In this document: positions 1 to 10,737 of the stretch, in pieces
How positions within the stretch are numbered: position 1 is the first letter of the stretch
Layout: every line of letters begins with the position of its first letter
Origin: Hyaloperonospora brassicae
Taxonomy: Eukaryota; Oomycota; Peronosporomycetes; Peronosporales; Peronosporaceae
Length of the DNA: 64,000 bases
Assembly (NCBI GenBank): GCA_947650285.1
Contig: CANTFL010001244.1
Coordinates: 186,001-250,000, forward strand
Direction of reading: 5' to 3'
Translations under genes and position numbers: made by a program
The notes under the pieces: generated by a model
What the model was told of the DNA's origin: nothing
Database searches by the model: none
Seen by the model: the letters and a program-made list of their open reading frames with translations, nothing else

Positions 1-2
1 AG

Positions 3-2200
3 CATGAAGCATTTACGGCGGTTAAGGAGAGTCTTCTTCATGCGCCAATCTTGGCTTTGCCCGATCCTGATCGGCCTTTCAGTGTCGTCTGTGACACATC
101 TGATTTTGCCATCGGCAGTGCTCTGTTACAAACAGATGATAATGGACGGGAACGCGTCATTGCGTTTGAGTCCCGACAGCTCAAGACTGCAGAAAAGAAC
201 TATCCTGTTCATGACAAAGAGCTACTTGCAATGAAGTATGATTTCGTCAAATTCAGAGTTCATCTTCTTGGCTCTAAGCCGTTTTTGGTCTATACAGACC
301 ATGCGTCACTACGCACTGCGACCCAGTCGCCTCGCCTCTCTCAGCGAATGGCTCTTTGGCTTTCCTCTTTTGCCGAGTACAACTTCGAGATGAAGTATAA
401 GCCGGGCAAGCAGAATGCTTTGGCTGATGCGTTGTCACGCAGGCCTATATATGAGCTTGCTCATGTTGCGACTCTGTCGTCGTCGGTCACTGACCTAATC
501 CGTACGGCATACGCTAAGGATGAACATTGTGTAGCTCTTCTACGTGCTCTAGGAAGAGAGGAGTTTAAGGACTCAGAATTAAAATTGTCGGCACGATTAC
601 GTGCGAGGTTACATCGATATTCCATCGATCAAGGCCTGTTGTGCTATAGCACGGATGTGGAGGATACCCCTCGCATCGTTGTCCCTCATGATGATAAGTT
701 GAAGTATCGGATCCTCTATGAGGCACATGATGCTGCCTTGAGTGGTCATCTAGGTCGTGAGAAGACTTACGGCTCAGTTAGGCAATGCTATTGGTGGTCC
801 AAACTATACAAATGGGTGAGCACATGTGTGCGTACGTGTGAGACGTGTCAACGGGTGAAACCCTCACCTCACGCGGCCGCGCCGCTGGCTAGTTTGCCTA
901 TACCCGAGGGTTGTTGGGATTTCAATAGTATGAACTGTCTGTTCGTATTACCTAAGGATTCGTATGGCAATACGGGTATTGTGGTCTTTGTTGACCGTTT
1001 GAGCAAGATGGCTCATTTAGCGGCGGTGCCAGATACCATTGATGGTGAAGGTACAGCGACGCTGTTTATCGATCGCGTGTTTCGACAACACGGTTTTCCG
1101 TTGGCAATTGTCTCTGATAGAGATCCTCGCTTCACTGGGAAGTTTTGGAGGTCCATCTTCAAGGTGCTCGGCACACGTTTGGACATGTCCACAGCGGATC
1201 ATCCGCAGACTAATGGTAGAACCGAGCGTATGAATCGCATCATCGGTGACATCTTGCGCAGTGTTTGCGCTGAAACGCCAAAGCGATGGATTTAGATGCT
1301 CTCTTTCGTTGAGTTTGCGTTGAATTACGCCGTGCATGCCTCCACCGACTACACACCGTTTTGTGTGAATGGTCTCACACACCCTCGCGTTCCGTTAACG
1401 CTACCACTTCGTGGTTCAGGGCTTAGTGGGGGAGAGATGGCCAATCGGCTTGCTGATATCAGCCCTGCTACTGTATAAAAACAAGTAAGCAAGTTTCTCG
1501 CAACGCGACTAGATGTCTTACGACATCTGAGTGACGCACTGGTTGATATCCAAGACAAGCAGAAGGAACAAGCTGATGCCAAATGCAGAGGTTGTGTTGA
1601 ACGTTATGAGATCGAATACCAAGTTCTACTCAACGCTGAAAACTTGCCTATAAACGTAGGATCCGCCGTCTTCAAGACAAAGTTGCGCCCGCGCTTCATT
1701 GGACCATTCACGGTCGTCGCCGAAAAGGACTTGCATACGCTCAACCTTCCGCAAAAACTGCGCACACACCCCGTGGTCTACGTTGGCTTGATTAAGCCGC
1801 ATCGGAATCCGTCCCACATGAACTTGGAGGCACTTGCTCCGCATAGGTTGGCCTTGCCATCGGTTTCTGAAACCGTATCAGGAGGTCAAGCTGGACCTCC
1901 ATCCGGGCTTGGCCCAACTACAACGCCTGGACACGGGCTCGAATCGCGTCGAACGCACTCTGGGTCTTACGCAATGTCCCACGGAGACCACTCAGATCGA
2001 GAAGCACCTTCTCATGCTCCTCCCTTAGTACACCGACCACCTCCGACGCTGCCCGATGAGCAAGGGAACCGCCATTTCCATGTGGAGCGACTCCTAAAAC
2101 GACGTCGTCGTCAGGGTCAATACCAGTATGTGGTGAAGTGGTGAGGGTACCCGGAGTCGGAGAACTCGTGGGAGTATGAGATACCCCTTCGGCAGGATTG
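3..2200 (+). pseudogene. Gypsy pol 3' part (element E1): RNase H, integrase, chromodomain
   Basis: The window opens inside a Ty3/Gypsy pol gene. One reading frame runs through the whole stretch and carries the end of the RT-RNase H junction, RNase H (TDHASLR near 297-317; ending DALSRRP near 427-447), the integrase zinc finger (His pair near 725-755, CETCQRVK near 838-861), the integrase core (VSDRDPRF near 1110; ADHPQTNGRTER near 1195-1226), a GPF motif (1701) and a chromodomain (VERLLKRR near 2083). It is dead: in-frame stops occur at 1293-1295, 1476-1478 and 2142-2144, the last inside the chromodomain. The first catalytic Asp of the integrase DDE triad, normally in MDF, reads as Asn (SMNCLF near 928-945). 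This is an old copy belonging to the same broad chromovirus group as the other elements in the window. Confidence 0.93.
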
Positions 2201-3091
2201 CCCATAGGCCGTGGGTGTTTTTGAACATCGTGGCGAGGTCATCCCTCGACCGAGAGCGCTTCTCACCAATAGTGGTGGAGGCAGGTGGGTAGTTAGGTAC
2301 CACTTGACCAACACCCACATCAATCGGCACAGCCGGAGCATAGCGTGTGCGAGTTCGCAACTGGCCTCTGGCCTTAAGCTTGGCGTAATCATACCGAAGC
2401 TTTCGTACCAACCGAACATCTGCCACATCGGCACTTGCTCTGAGAGCTAACACGCTGCTGAGGTGTCGTTTCCGATGCACCCAGCGAACAAAATCTTTGT
2501 CTTCTTCCTCCTGAGATTCGCCTGCGGATAAGAGGATGGGTATACCCTTCATCGGTGGAACCGGTACACCCCGTGCTTGCGTGTCAAGTCGCGTCTTATA
2601 TTGACTTTGAGTCGTCAAGTGAGGTTGCAGGTACCTCTCACGAAGTGCCTGTCGACTCGCCACCTCATCAGAAGATGTTGGCTCAGCGCCAATGGACCAC
2701 GTTGCCAGAGAACGACCTGTCGTTTGGCGTATACGCTCTTCCACACTGAGTGGTGTGAACAGATAGCCACGACGACCCTCAAGAGTTGCAGCAAGCTGCA
2801 TACGGCGCTAAGCGCTCTCCTCTCGTTGGATAGCCATTTTTGTTGCTCATCGAGCGGATGGGCGATGATGGCATCGCCCACGATAAGTGTTTGATGCGGC
2901 GCCGATGGCGCGTTGGCTTCGCCACGCTCGGCAAAAGAGTTTGGTGCAATATGAGGCGCTGGCTCTTGCACTGGTGAGTCGTACATTGTCCTCTCTTCAC
3001 CATGGATATCGGTATCGCTATCATTATCCACCTCCACATCAATGCCGAGGTAAGATGAGAGAGTCGAGAACTCATGGGGTGGCGATGCCAT
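1918..3091 (-). pseudogene. Broken antisense frame at the 3' end of E1
   Basis: Opposite the pol C-terminus and the space before the 3' LTR there is a chain of minus-strand open frames. It runs from an ATG at 3091, changes frame near 2800, continues open to about 2094, and changes frame again into 1918-2205. The product starts with an acidic, low-complexity region, has a basic middle part rich in RK-R-K, and ends in a coiled-coil-like stretch (HRAASEVVGVLREEHEKVL). The same arrangement (acidic start, basic middle, coiled-coil end, antisense, between the integrase and the 3' LTR) is seen in element E3 at 49,700-51,309. I do not recognise the family. Two frame changes make this copy a likely pseudogene. 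It could also be a by-product of the sense codon composition. Confidence 0.5.
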
Positions 3092-3198
3092 GGTGTTTTG
3101 TTGTGTTCCAACCGTGAAGGTTGAAGCGCACACACACCGTCCTCTTCGAGGAAAGAATTCGATTGACGTTTTGTGGAAACGTCAGTCTGGTGGGGGGG

Positions 3199-3790
3199 TG
3201 TAACGGGGTTACACGTCGACTGGTAGTCGACAATCGGTGTGGTACACACAAGTGATGGGGTCCCCTTTTAAGTGATATTAGAATACAAGTATCAATTGTT
3301 GAAGACTGATGTCTGTCAACCATTGATTACGCGATCTTTCAATAGGTTTATTTAGGACATTAGAGAGTAGGTTAATCACTTTGTTATAAGGTGTTCTTTT
3401 AGGTTAAAAGAAGAAATAAAATTCAGTTCCCATTCTGATCAACAAAAGACACGTGCCTTACGAGGCGTCTTGCGATCGTAAGGAGGTAGCAAGGCCTTGT
3501 TTAGGGAGCTACTTCTTGTGCACTCTGTGCGTTTGATTCTTTGAATCGTTTGGTCCCCCTGGAACAGGGACCGTAAGCTCTCTGATCTTGTTGACTCTTT
3601 GAGTCGGGTTCTTTGAACTAAACCTTAGCTCTCGGAGCTGTTGACTTTTAGATTCGGGATCGTAGAACCAAAGTTCTCATTGAGCGTTAGGTCTTCCTCT
3701 GACTTAAAAAGCTGGTTAGCTCCGCTACAAGCTGTTTAAGTACAGCAAAGCTCATCGATCGGGTGACAGACCACGCTTTTGCCATGGCGA
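3199..3790 (+). repeat. 3' LTR of E1 with preceding polypurine tract (end uncertain)
   Basis: A G-rich polypurine tract ends at 3198 and is followed directly by TGTAACGGGG, the same LTR start as in the other Gypsy elements here. The first bases form a hairpin (GTGTAAC at 3198-3204 against GTTACAC). An AATAAA-like signal lies near 3414 in a region rich in short inverted repeats, for example CCTTACGA against TCGTAAGG near 3457-3484. I cannot find the matching ...CCCCGTTACA end, so the right boundary is a guess. No second copy is in the window because the 5' part of E1 lies outside it. Confidence 0.6.
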
Positions 3791-3831
3791 CATTCTTACT
3801 AGCTGGCTGAACTTGATCATCACGTCTGGAA

Positions 3832-4351
3832 ATGACTCAATGTGTCATGCTTCCACGACTCATCATCTCGATGGCTCTGGTTGTATTCTTGTCTAGACCA
3901 TCAGCTTGCGAAGTCACGTTGCAGCCAGTTAAGCGTGTGCAAGAGGACTTTCGCAGAAAGGTGCTATCCCGATTGACTCGATGCGCGGATTGTAATCCGA
4001 GAACACGAAGATGAAGCAAGGCAAAATAGCCCATAGTGGTGTACCGAAGAGACGAGTGCCATCAGACCTAGTGACTGTGATGACCCTCTTCTCCAAACAC
4101 GAGAGCTCGTATCACTGTTGCAGTTGCTCTCGCTTGCAGACACTGTAGTGACATTCTTCACAATAACGACATCACGGAAGTGCAAGCTGCCAATCCTTCC
4201 TGCCAAGCGACGTGTGAAGACTGAGCGAAAAGTCCGAAACGATGCGGCTGAAGGTGAACGTGACATTGGACTACAAAAGTTGATCGACTCTTACCATCTA
4301 CACACGATTGTGTGGTCGTGCATGCGAAAGTGTTTATCAAACCCCACCTGA
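3832..4351 (+). pseudogene. Possible broken secreted-protein (effector-like) gene
   Basis: An ATG at 3832, or better the one at 3847, opens a frame starting with a convincing signal peptide (MLPRLIISMALVVFLSRPSA). A short Arg/Lys-rich stretch follows and the frame stops at 4014. In the next frame, open sequence continues with an acidic block (HEDEAR near 4004-4021), a stop near 4031, then an open frame to 4351. Signal peptide, a basic Arg-rich segment and then an acid/Arg block is the layout of oomycete host-targeted secreted proteins, but there is no clean RXLR motif. The frame change and stop suggest a decayed gene. An unrecognised short intron across about 3985-4110 is an alternative. The function is unknown. 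Confidence 0.3.
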
Positions 4352-4726
4352 GCAAAACAGCGTCTTGTTGTATTTACTTCACGCCCTACTGCATTCCGTC
4401 ATGACGTCCAGACGATTCGCCGACGGCGCCGTAGTTTGGGTGTTACCGAGTCCCTATTCTAGGCGCCATTTCTGACGCTCGACCACGCGCTGCACTGTCA
4501 AGGGACACTTGACTCGAGATACCGGTATATGGATCACTCCTAATCCGCAGTCAGGCAGTCAGTCGGTCGGTCACTCACGGTTTCCACGGGCTTTATCAGG
4601 TCAAAGCCCCCACTGCATCCGGTCATTCCTCAACTTTCGAGCCAACACGCACAAACGTCTCGAGTGTCGTTCCGTCACAAAAATCATATAAACGTTCCAC
4701 TTGTTACCATTTGACTATTCCGATCA
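4352..4726. other. Intergenic, upstream of the SAP-like gene
   Basis: No gene is seen. This stretch should hold the promoter and 5' UTR of the gene starting at 4727. A small GTCGGTCGGTCACTC-type direct repeat lies near 4555-4575. Confidence 0.5.
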
Positions 4727-6015
4727 ATGGAGACCCGGTCGTCTCCATCCATGACAGAGCTCCGTGCGCTTGCCCACACGCGCGGCCTCAAGTACTACCT
4801 GCACCTGTCCAAGCCCGAGCTCTTTTCGCTCTTGCAGCGCAAAGAAGGTGGCGGTAGCCATTGCGTATCCAGAGAGGCAGTCCAAGACGATAAAGTGAAC
4901 GTCGCTCCGATTGTAGCGAGTGCTTTGGCACCGACTGCAACAGTGCGGTGCAGTGAACGGCTGTCGTCGCTCCAGAAGAAGCGCGCGACATCCGTTGAAG
5001 CTGAAGGCGGAGCTGTGCAGCAGAAGAAGGCCAAGATAGCGGCTATTGTGACCAATACACTGGACCCCATTATGCTCACGGAACTGGGTCCGCACACGGT
5101 ACGACTGGGCGGTTTTCAGTGAAAACGATATGACGACATGTGGTGAAGGGGTGTGGTTGCAATGTACTGACTTACACGGTGTTTGTCTTTTGTGGGTACT
5201 TTCTGGGCTACTATGGCTACGACTATGATGATTTTTCGTCTTCTTTTTCTCTTTGCTCTGTTTTTCGTGCAGGTGGCAATCACGCGGACGAATGGGTCGG
5301 TCGTTGTCTACAATGTCGAGTCCCTGGTGCAGTACATTTTAGCCACGGGGGACTTTTCCGAGCCGGAGACGCGAATTCCGTTTTCCGATGAGGACTTGCG
5401 TCGCATTGATGTTGAGGTAGATCTCTCTCCTCTGTGTGCGCCCCTTTTTGCTCCTCTGGTGACCTGATGAGGGTGGACTTTTTGTTAACCACAACCGTCT
5501 TGATCTCTTGCCAGGCGAGCAAGGCAAACGTTGAGGAGAAGAGTGTCGTGGACGCCAAGAAACACCGACACACGTTTGACGCACAAAAAGTCAAGCGGGA
5601 TGGTGTCCTGGGTGAGTGATTCACGTTGTGCGCTATGTAGAATGAGAGAGGGGATGCATATTGTTTTGCTGCACGGTAGTAGCGTCACGTGGCTTACGGT
5701 CTATATGCTGCAGGGCTCGAGCGGTGTGCGTCCGAGTACGTGAACAAGATGCTGGAAATTGTCGAAAGCGATGACCCCGAGGAGGGCGAGATGCAGCTAA
5801 TCATGAGCGTGTTTCCGTCGTTCTCGGACACTTTTGATCAAATCCGGAAAAATGACCTGGAATACGCCAAGCACAGTATGGGCCACTATATCCAGTACAT
5901 TAAGGGTCCCAAGAACCGGCCAACTGTCGACCGTAGCGGCCTGTTGCCGGTCATTTTGTGCTTCTTTGACGACGTTGTCAAGGGCAAGCAAGATGCGAGT
6001 GCATTTGGGTTTTAA
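4727..6015 (+). CDS. Four-exon gene: SAP/Rho-N-like start plus conserved 'DPI...PETRIPFSDEDL' domain
   Basis: Four exons fit in frame with GT-AG introns: 4727-5098, 5273-5416, 5515-5611 and 5714-6015, giving about 304 residues. The start is an ATG. A second ATG eight codons later begins a short helix-loop-helix resembling a SAP or Rho-termination-factor N-terminal fold (MTELRALAHTRGLKYYLHLS), often used for DNA or RNA binding. A basic, low-complexity linker with KKAK (a possible nuclear signal) follows. The third part begins DPIMLTELG, crosses intron 1, and continues TRTNGSVVVYNVESL and GDFSEPETRIPFSDEDLRRI. That block looks like a globular conserved domain, possibly U-box/zinc-free RING-like, which is inference. 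The last exon is helical (YVNKMLEIVES...) and ends ASAFGF. Splice phases agree at every junction, which supports the model. I do not recognise a named family. Confidence 0.72.
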
Positions 6016-8492
6016 TCGGCTGCTGTGTCGACATCACTGCTGAGTAATATGTCAGGCCTGCTGCAGTCGTCGCTCTGAACGGAGTTTCTTGTACTAGTAG
6101 TTTCCACACATCATATCGACGTAGGATCGTGAGGTCGGATAACGGGAAAAGCATTCACGCGTCGTTTGCTTGGAGTAGGAGGAAGTGTTTCATTATTGGT
6201 ATCGCATGACGACGTCGTTTGTTTTTCACTGCCGTTTTTGCTCTCATGTTGAAGTGCATTTGATATGGCCATTAGACTGTACAACATCGCACAGACTTTT
6301 CGATAGGATGTCAAAATACTTACATTCAACAGTATTTGACATTTACACCGTCGACAGGAAACACAGCTATACTTTGTCAGCAGCCATGCTAAAAGGGGCC
6401 ACGGCGCGCGCAGTGGCACTTCGTATTCCACCATTTGCCGCCAATGGCGGCTCAAATAATTAAATACAAGCACACACAAGAGAATAGAAGTGCGTGTTTG
6501 AAGGTATTACGTGTTGTAAAACAGACCCAGCAGTGTCAAATGAAGCATGTGCTTACTTTGGGTGCAAGTGATCCGAAGAAGTGAACCTATTCGTATGAAT
6601 AATTGTCCTTGTGCAAGTGGAAGAGCAAGAGTCGATTTAGCAAGTGTTTTGAATTCGTTACCAGCTCGGAATCTGACGTGGTAATGCAATACAACGAACA
6701 GACCGTATATTGATACCACATATCGCTGGCTGGTCGGAGGACTTGTGGGTGTGGATCTGAGGAAGCAAATAGGCAAGCGAGAAGTCACATCACTTGGAGT
6801 GGCGAGCATAAACACACAGACAGGAATGCTGAGAGTGAATGGCGGGGGCGAATCTTCTTTTCGTCGTGTGCCAGTGTTTCGATAGGTATGGCCCCGCCTG
6901 TATGATATCGATCACTTACAACTGGTTGACTCACGTGCTTGGCTTGATTGCATCTATACATGTACAGTCGAATCACCACCAGTTCGGCGACTTGTCGTGC
7001 TACATACAATCCATTCGCAAGAAAAGAAGCTTCACTGTTTACAACTGCCACGTCATGGCTGTCAGACACTCGAGAGGCACGAGAGTCTTCACGCAAACAG
7101 AGCCGGAACCAATTGTCATGAATGGCTCAACCATTCGAAGAATGTCTATGACTAGACTGTACTCCACGCCAACCGGTAATTGATGCAGGTTTCTGACCGC
7201 GCTTGAGTATCATTCATACATACTGGTACATTGATTGACGCGAGATTACTTATGGCTCTCGCTAGCACTTATGCCTGATCAAGATCGGTCAAACAATGGA
7301 TGATGTCTCGCGACTAAATTGTAGTAGTCCAAGACTTACTCATGCGTCGCAAGAAAGGGCCTTGCTTATCTTCTGTCATCCACGATCCTTTATAGCGTAG
7401 TGAAGCTGGGACCATTACGACCATCATTCAGCTTGTCTCGGAAAGCATCATAAGTGCCTGGCATCCAGGGGACGGCGCAAGAACCCACCTTTGATATCAT
7501 GTCTCACGCTGCGCAACATATGAGCTGCGGCATGCCAGTCACGACTGCTCGTCACAATTTTAGCTGCAATGACGATCACTGGATGAGAGGCGGTCTTTGC
7601 CGTAGCTGCAACAGCGAGCGGCTTACTAGCATGAGGACAATCGGTTGCCAAAGCGATACGCTGGCTTTGGCAATTCAGCGTCACACTCATAGAATAGGGT
7701 CGAACCTTCGACCTCTACCAGATACATCAACGAACAGTCAACATCTGAGCAAGAGGAGAAAGTGCACTGAGCCGCAGCGTTTGGCTGACTTTGGTAGCCC
7801 AGCTTCATCGGCATCGGTGAACGTGGCAAATTCGGTTGCGTATCGACAGCAACTTCGTTCATATGTCATTATGCTTCGCTGACCACAATTCGATTTTGCC
7901 GCATGCGGGTTGGCTTGCGAGGGTTCAGACATGAAGGTGAAACCGATGGAGACACATCCAGACGTGAGTTGCATTTGTACACTTGCATGGAGGTCGGCTC
8001 AAAAATGGCTGATGTCTTTTGCTCTCGAGAAGCTTCGATGGTACCTGAGTGCGCAGCCCCACACAACTATCTAAGATGTTGCGAGACCTACAGGCGACGT
8101 GTCGTCAGATCATGCATGCTGCATATAGTTGGTATTTGCTGTCTGTCACCGGAATCATTTTAGTACAAGACATTCCAGTTTCGACAGTCTCCAGCCAAGT
8201 CAAGCGCGCAAACTTTGTTCTCTAGGCTGGCGAGCTTCTTGCGCGACTTGACGATTTGAAGCTCGGTGGGCAACACATCGATGAGTCCAACAACATGCCT
8301 AGTTCAGACAACACATACTACCCGTGACCCGCGTCAGCAGCTTGGCGTGCGATGACGACAGCACCATAGTTTTAGTTCCATGTTCAGCGTTGAAGCGGCA
8401 GCCAAATCCACATACGATCGGTATAAAGACGCGTCACCTCGAGCATGCTCCATTGGTTCAATTGCGATGACCTCTTTCACATTCAGTTTGTG
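6016..8492. other. Intergenic stretch without convincing genes
   Basis: Several frames of 80-140 codons occur on both strands (for example 6839-7183 + and 7454-7882 +). They lack recognisable domains, signal peptides or consistent splice sites, and some have no ATG. The right end carries the 3' UTR of the KDM8-like gene. Confidence 0.5.
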
Positions 8493-10440
8493 CTATGACC
8501 ACCAGAAGCTTACGGAAAAGCTGGTCGAGAGAGACTTCACATAGTGCCAGTATTTGGGAGGAATGTACAGCATCTCGCCCTCGCCTAGAATGCACTCGAC
8601 GTACTTTGCGTGACAAAAGTCAGGAAACTTCTCGATGTCTGGATTTTCCACTTGCACTTGACTTGTGTTCGACAGCAAACCTTCCATTGCGTACAGTTTC
8701 TCGCTCTCCTGTGGTGCAAAGAGTCGCACGTACTTGATACCAACGACTTGGCAAAGTAGGTTATCTTTGCGGTCGAAATGCAGAGGCGAAACGGTTTCTC
8801 CAGGCCCAAACCAGCAGTTGATCGTGATGTCTTCGTCTTCGTCATTGCTCGTATGATCGTCAGCACGTTGTATAGTGCAGTAGTCCGGGATGACAATGTC
8901 TCGTCCCAGCGCTGGAATCTGTTACAAAGGCAACTGCGCATCAGCGAATATCCGCTTCGTCTTTTTTCACAAGCTGAGTGCGCACCTGGTCAAAAAGGCG
9001 GTGTTGAGCCAGATACCCCAGCTTCTCAGATGATGAAGGGGCGTGACTTTCAGACGTGTCACTGTCGGTAGCATTCGTAGCATCTTCAAGCTGTGGAAGA
9101 ATATGCCGATCCAGAAAGTCGCTTATGGTCATTAGCTCTTGCCCCCAATCGTCTCCAGTGTAGCTCGACCCTACCTACTCCGTGTCGCATTCAAGTCAAA
9201 CAAAACAGCAACTGTTACCCAACATGCACATGATACAAGACAACTGCACTCGGCTGCACCTCAATGGGCACTGTTCGCAAACCTGCGACGCAGCGTATAT
9301 ACTTCTCGCTGTTCCATGCTCGATCGGGTCCAGCAGCTCGTCCTAGTGCCGGCCAGAACTCCATCGCTCCCGTGATAACAACTGGTTTGCTGCAAGCACA
9401 GCATGCCTTCTGTCAGCAGCAAGCAGCCGAAATTAAGCATGTCACTAAGTACAACGCACTTTTGCATCATTATGTGATTGCGGAATTCCTCAAGCGTTGG
9501 CGTCTTCATTTTCCGAAGAGGAAACGCCAACTTTTGTTCTTGCTCCTTTGCATCGCCTGCAGCAAACAACATACGCTTTTCTAGCCGCAGTTTCTACTTG
9601 CTCAAACGCCAGCACGAGCGAGTTGCTATCTGTTATCGCCTCGTGCCCAAAGTACTAGTAGCACATTTCAATCGCCCACCTTGACGCACCGCACCTTCTC
9701 CTTCTTGCTCTACATCATCCAATCGGCAAAACCAATCAGCAAATAGACCCAAAACAATGACACCCGATGCATCGTCTCAAGATTGGCATCTTCGACCAGA
9801 GCGCATTCTGGTCAATGACCATAGCAACACAGCACATACCAGACGCTGCTCCTCGAGCTGCTGCTCGACTCCAGCAAGAAACTGGTGTGTCTCAGATGGA
9901 GCAAACGGTCCAGCCATCATGAGACACTGCAAGCATAGGACCATTGCGGTGGCACACAATTGTTGCAAAACAGCCGTCAGTCATACGGAAAACAAGTCGA
10001 CGACTGTCATAAAGATCAGACCATATCGAGCGTCTTGAGACAGTCTGACAATCGCTGCCGTCGAAGCAGACAGACCGCCTGTAGCACACTCGCGAGCCCA
10101 AACGCTTGACGCCATACAGGCAGCACGTCGTTCCAGCTGCCACAGTGCAGTTTCTCCCACGTGCGCTCGTAAGCAGCGCTTGCCAACATCTCTAGCGCTG
10201 CATGTTTTTCTGAAGTAGTGATAGCTGCAAGCGGCTCTGCCTCCTCTTCGACAGCAATTGCTCGTTGCAAAAGATCTGCGATCGCTGCACCGCCAGCATC
10301 GCGCAGATCTACAACGAAATAAACAGGTCGATGGTCAGTACGCTGCATATTAGTGAGCGTGTGTTACGTCGGCACGTACGTTGCAGGAAACGCGGCGGCA
10401 GGACGATCAGCTGTAACGCCTCGACTTGGGTCATCTCCAT
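8493..10440 (-). CDS. KDM8: JmjC-domain 2-oxoglutarate oxygenase, KDM8/JMJD5-like
   Basis: Seven exons on the minus strand fit with agreeing phases: 10440-10308+... in detail 10440-10380, 10308-10022, 9926-9840, 9593-9460, 9389-9260, 9174-8986 and 8918-8493, about 437 residues (human KDM8 has 416). The N-terminal helical region shows the family pattern [20 protein letters not shown]. The middle has [15 protein letters not shown], then [18 protein letters not shown] and [14 protein letters not shown]. The JmjC core carries the iron ligands: His343 and Asp345 in [10 protein letters not shown], and His421 in YWHYVKSLS, sixteen residues from the C-terminus as in the human protein. Members hydroxylate arginines (a lysine demethylase role is disputed), use Fe(II) and 2-oxoglutarate, and act in nucleus and cytosol. 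Exon 4's acceptor (9594) and the donor at 10021 are the least certain. The gene diverges from the folylpolyglutamate synthase gene across 297 bp. Confidence 0.88.
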
Positions 10441-10737
10441 GTGCGTCTGTCTGAAGTAACGGCAACGTCACTCTTGTGAAAGCCAATAGTGACGCTCGTC
10501 AGCATCCAATCGGACCGTTTACCACTTCCCACGTTTCAGTTGACCGCGTCTCGTTTCTGTACACGTTGCAAACCCCTTACAGCGCAATTACATGTTGTTT
10601 CACGTTAGACTCGACGTGCCCACCTGCCGTACTTCAAGTGCTCCTTCGACTAGTCTTTGGGGCCTCGTCCTTATTGTACCACCAAATCAGTACAACGCCT
10701 GTCACCAGGAGCTCCGCCCACTTTGAATCAGGTCATC
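10441..10737. promoter_or_regulatory. Divergent promoter between KDM8-like and folylpolyglutamate synthase genes
   Basis: The two start codons face away from each other with 297 bp between them. On the plus strand CCAAT pentamers occur at 10483-10487 and 10506-10510. CCAAT motifs are common in oomycete promoters. The region probably drives both genes. No transcription start can be fixed from sequence alone. Confidence 0.5.

Noticed and set aside
6839..7183. 114-codon frame with an ATG
   Set aside because: No homology-like pattern, overlapped by an equally long frame on the other strand.
7454..7882. 142-codon plus-strand frame
   Set aside because: No ATG start, low-complexity composition, no recognisable motif.
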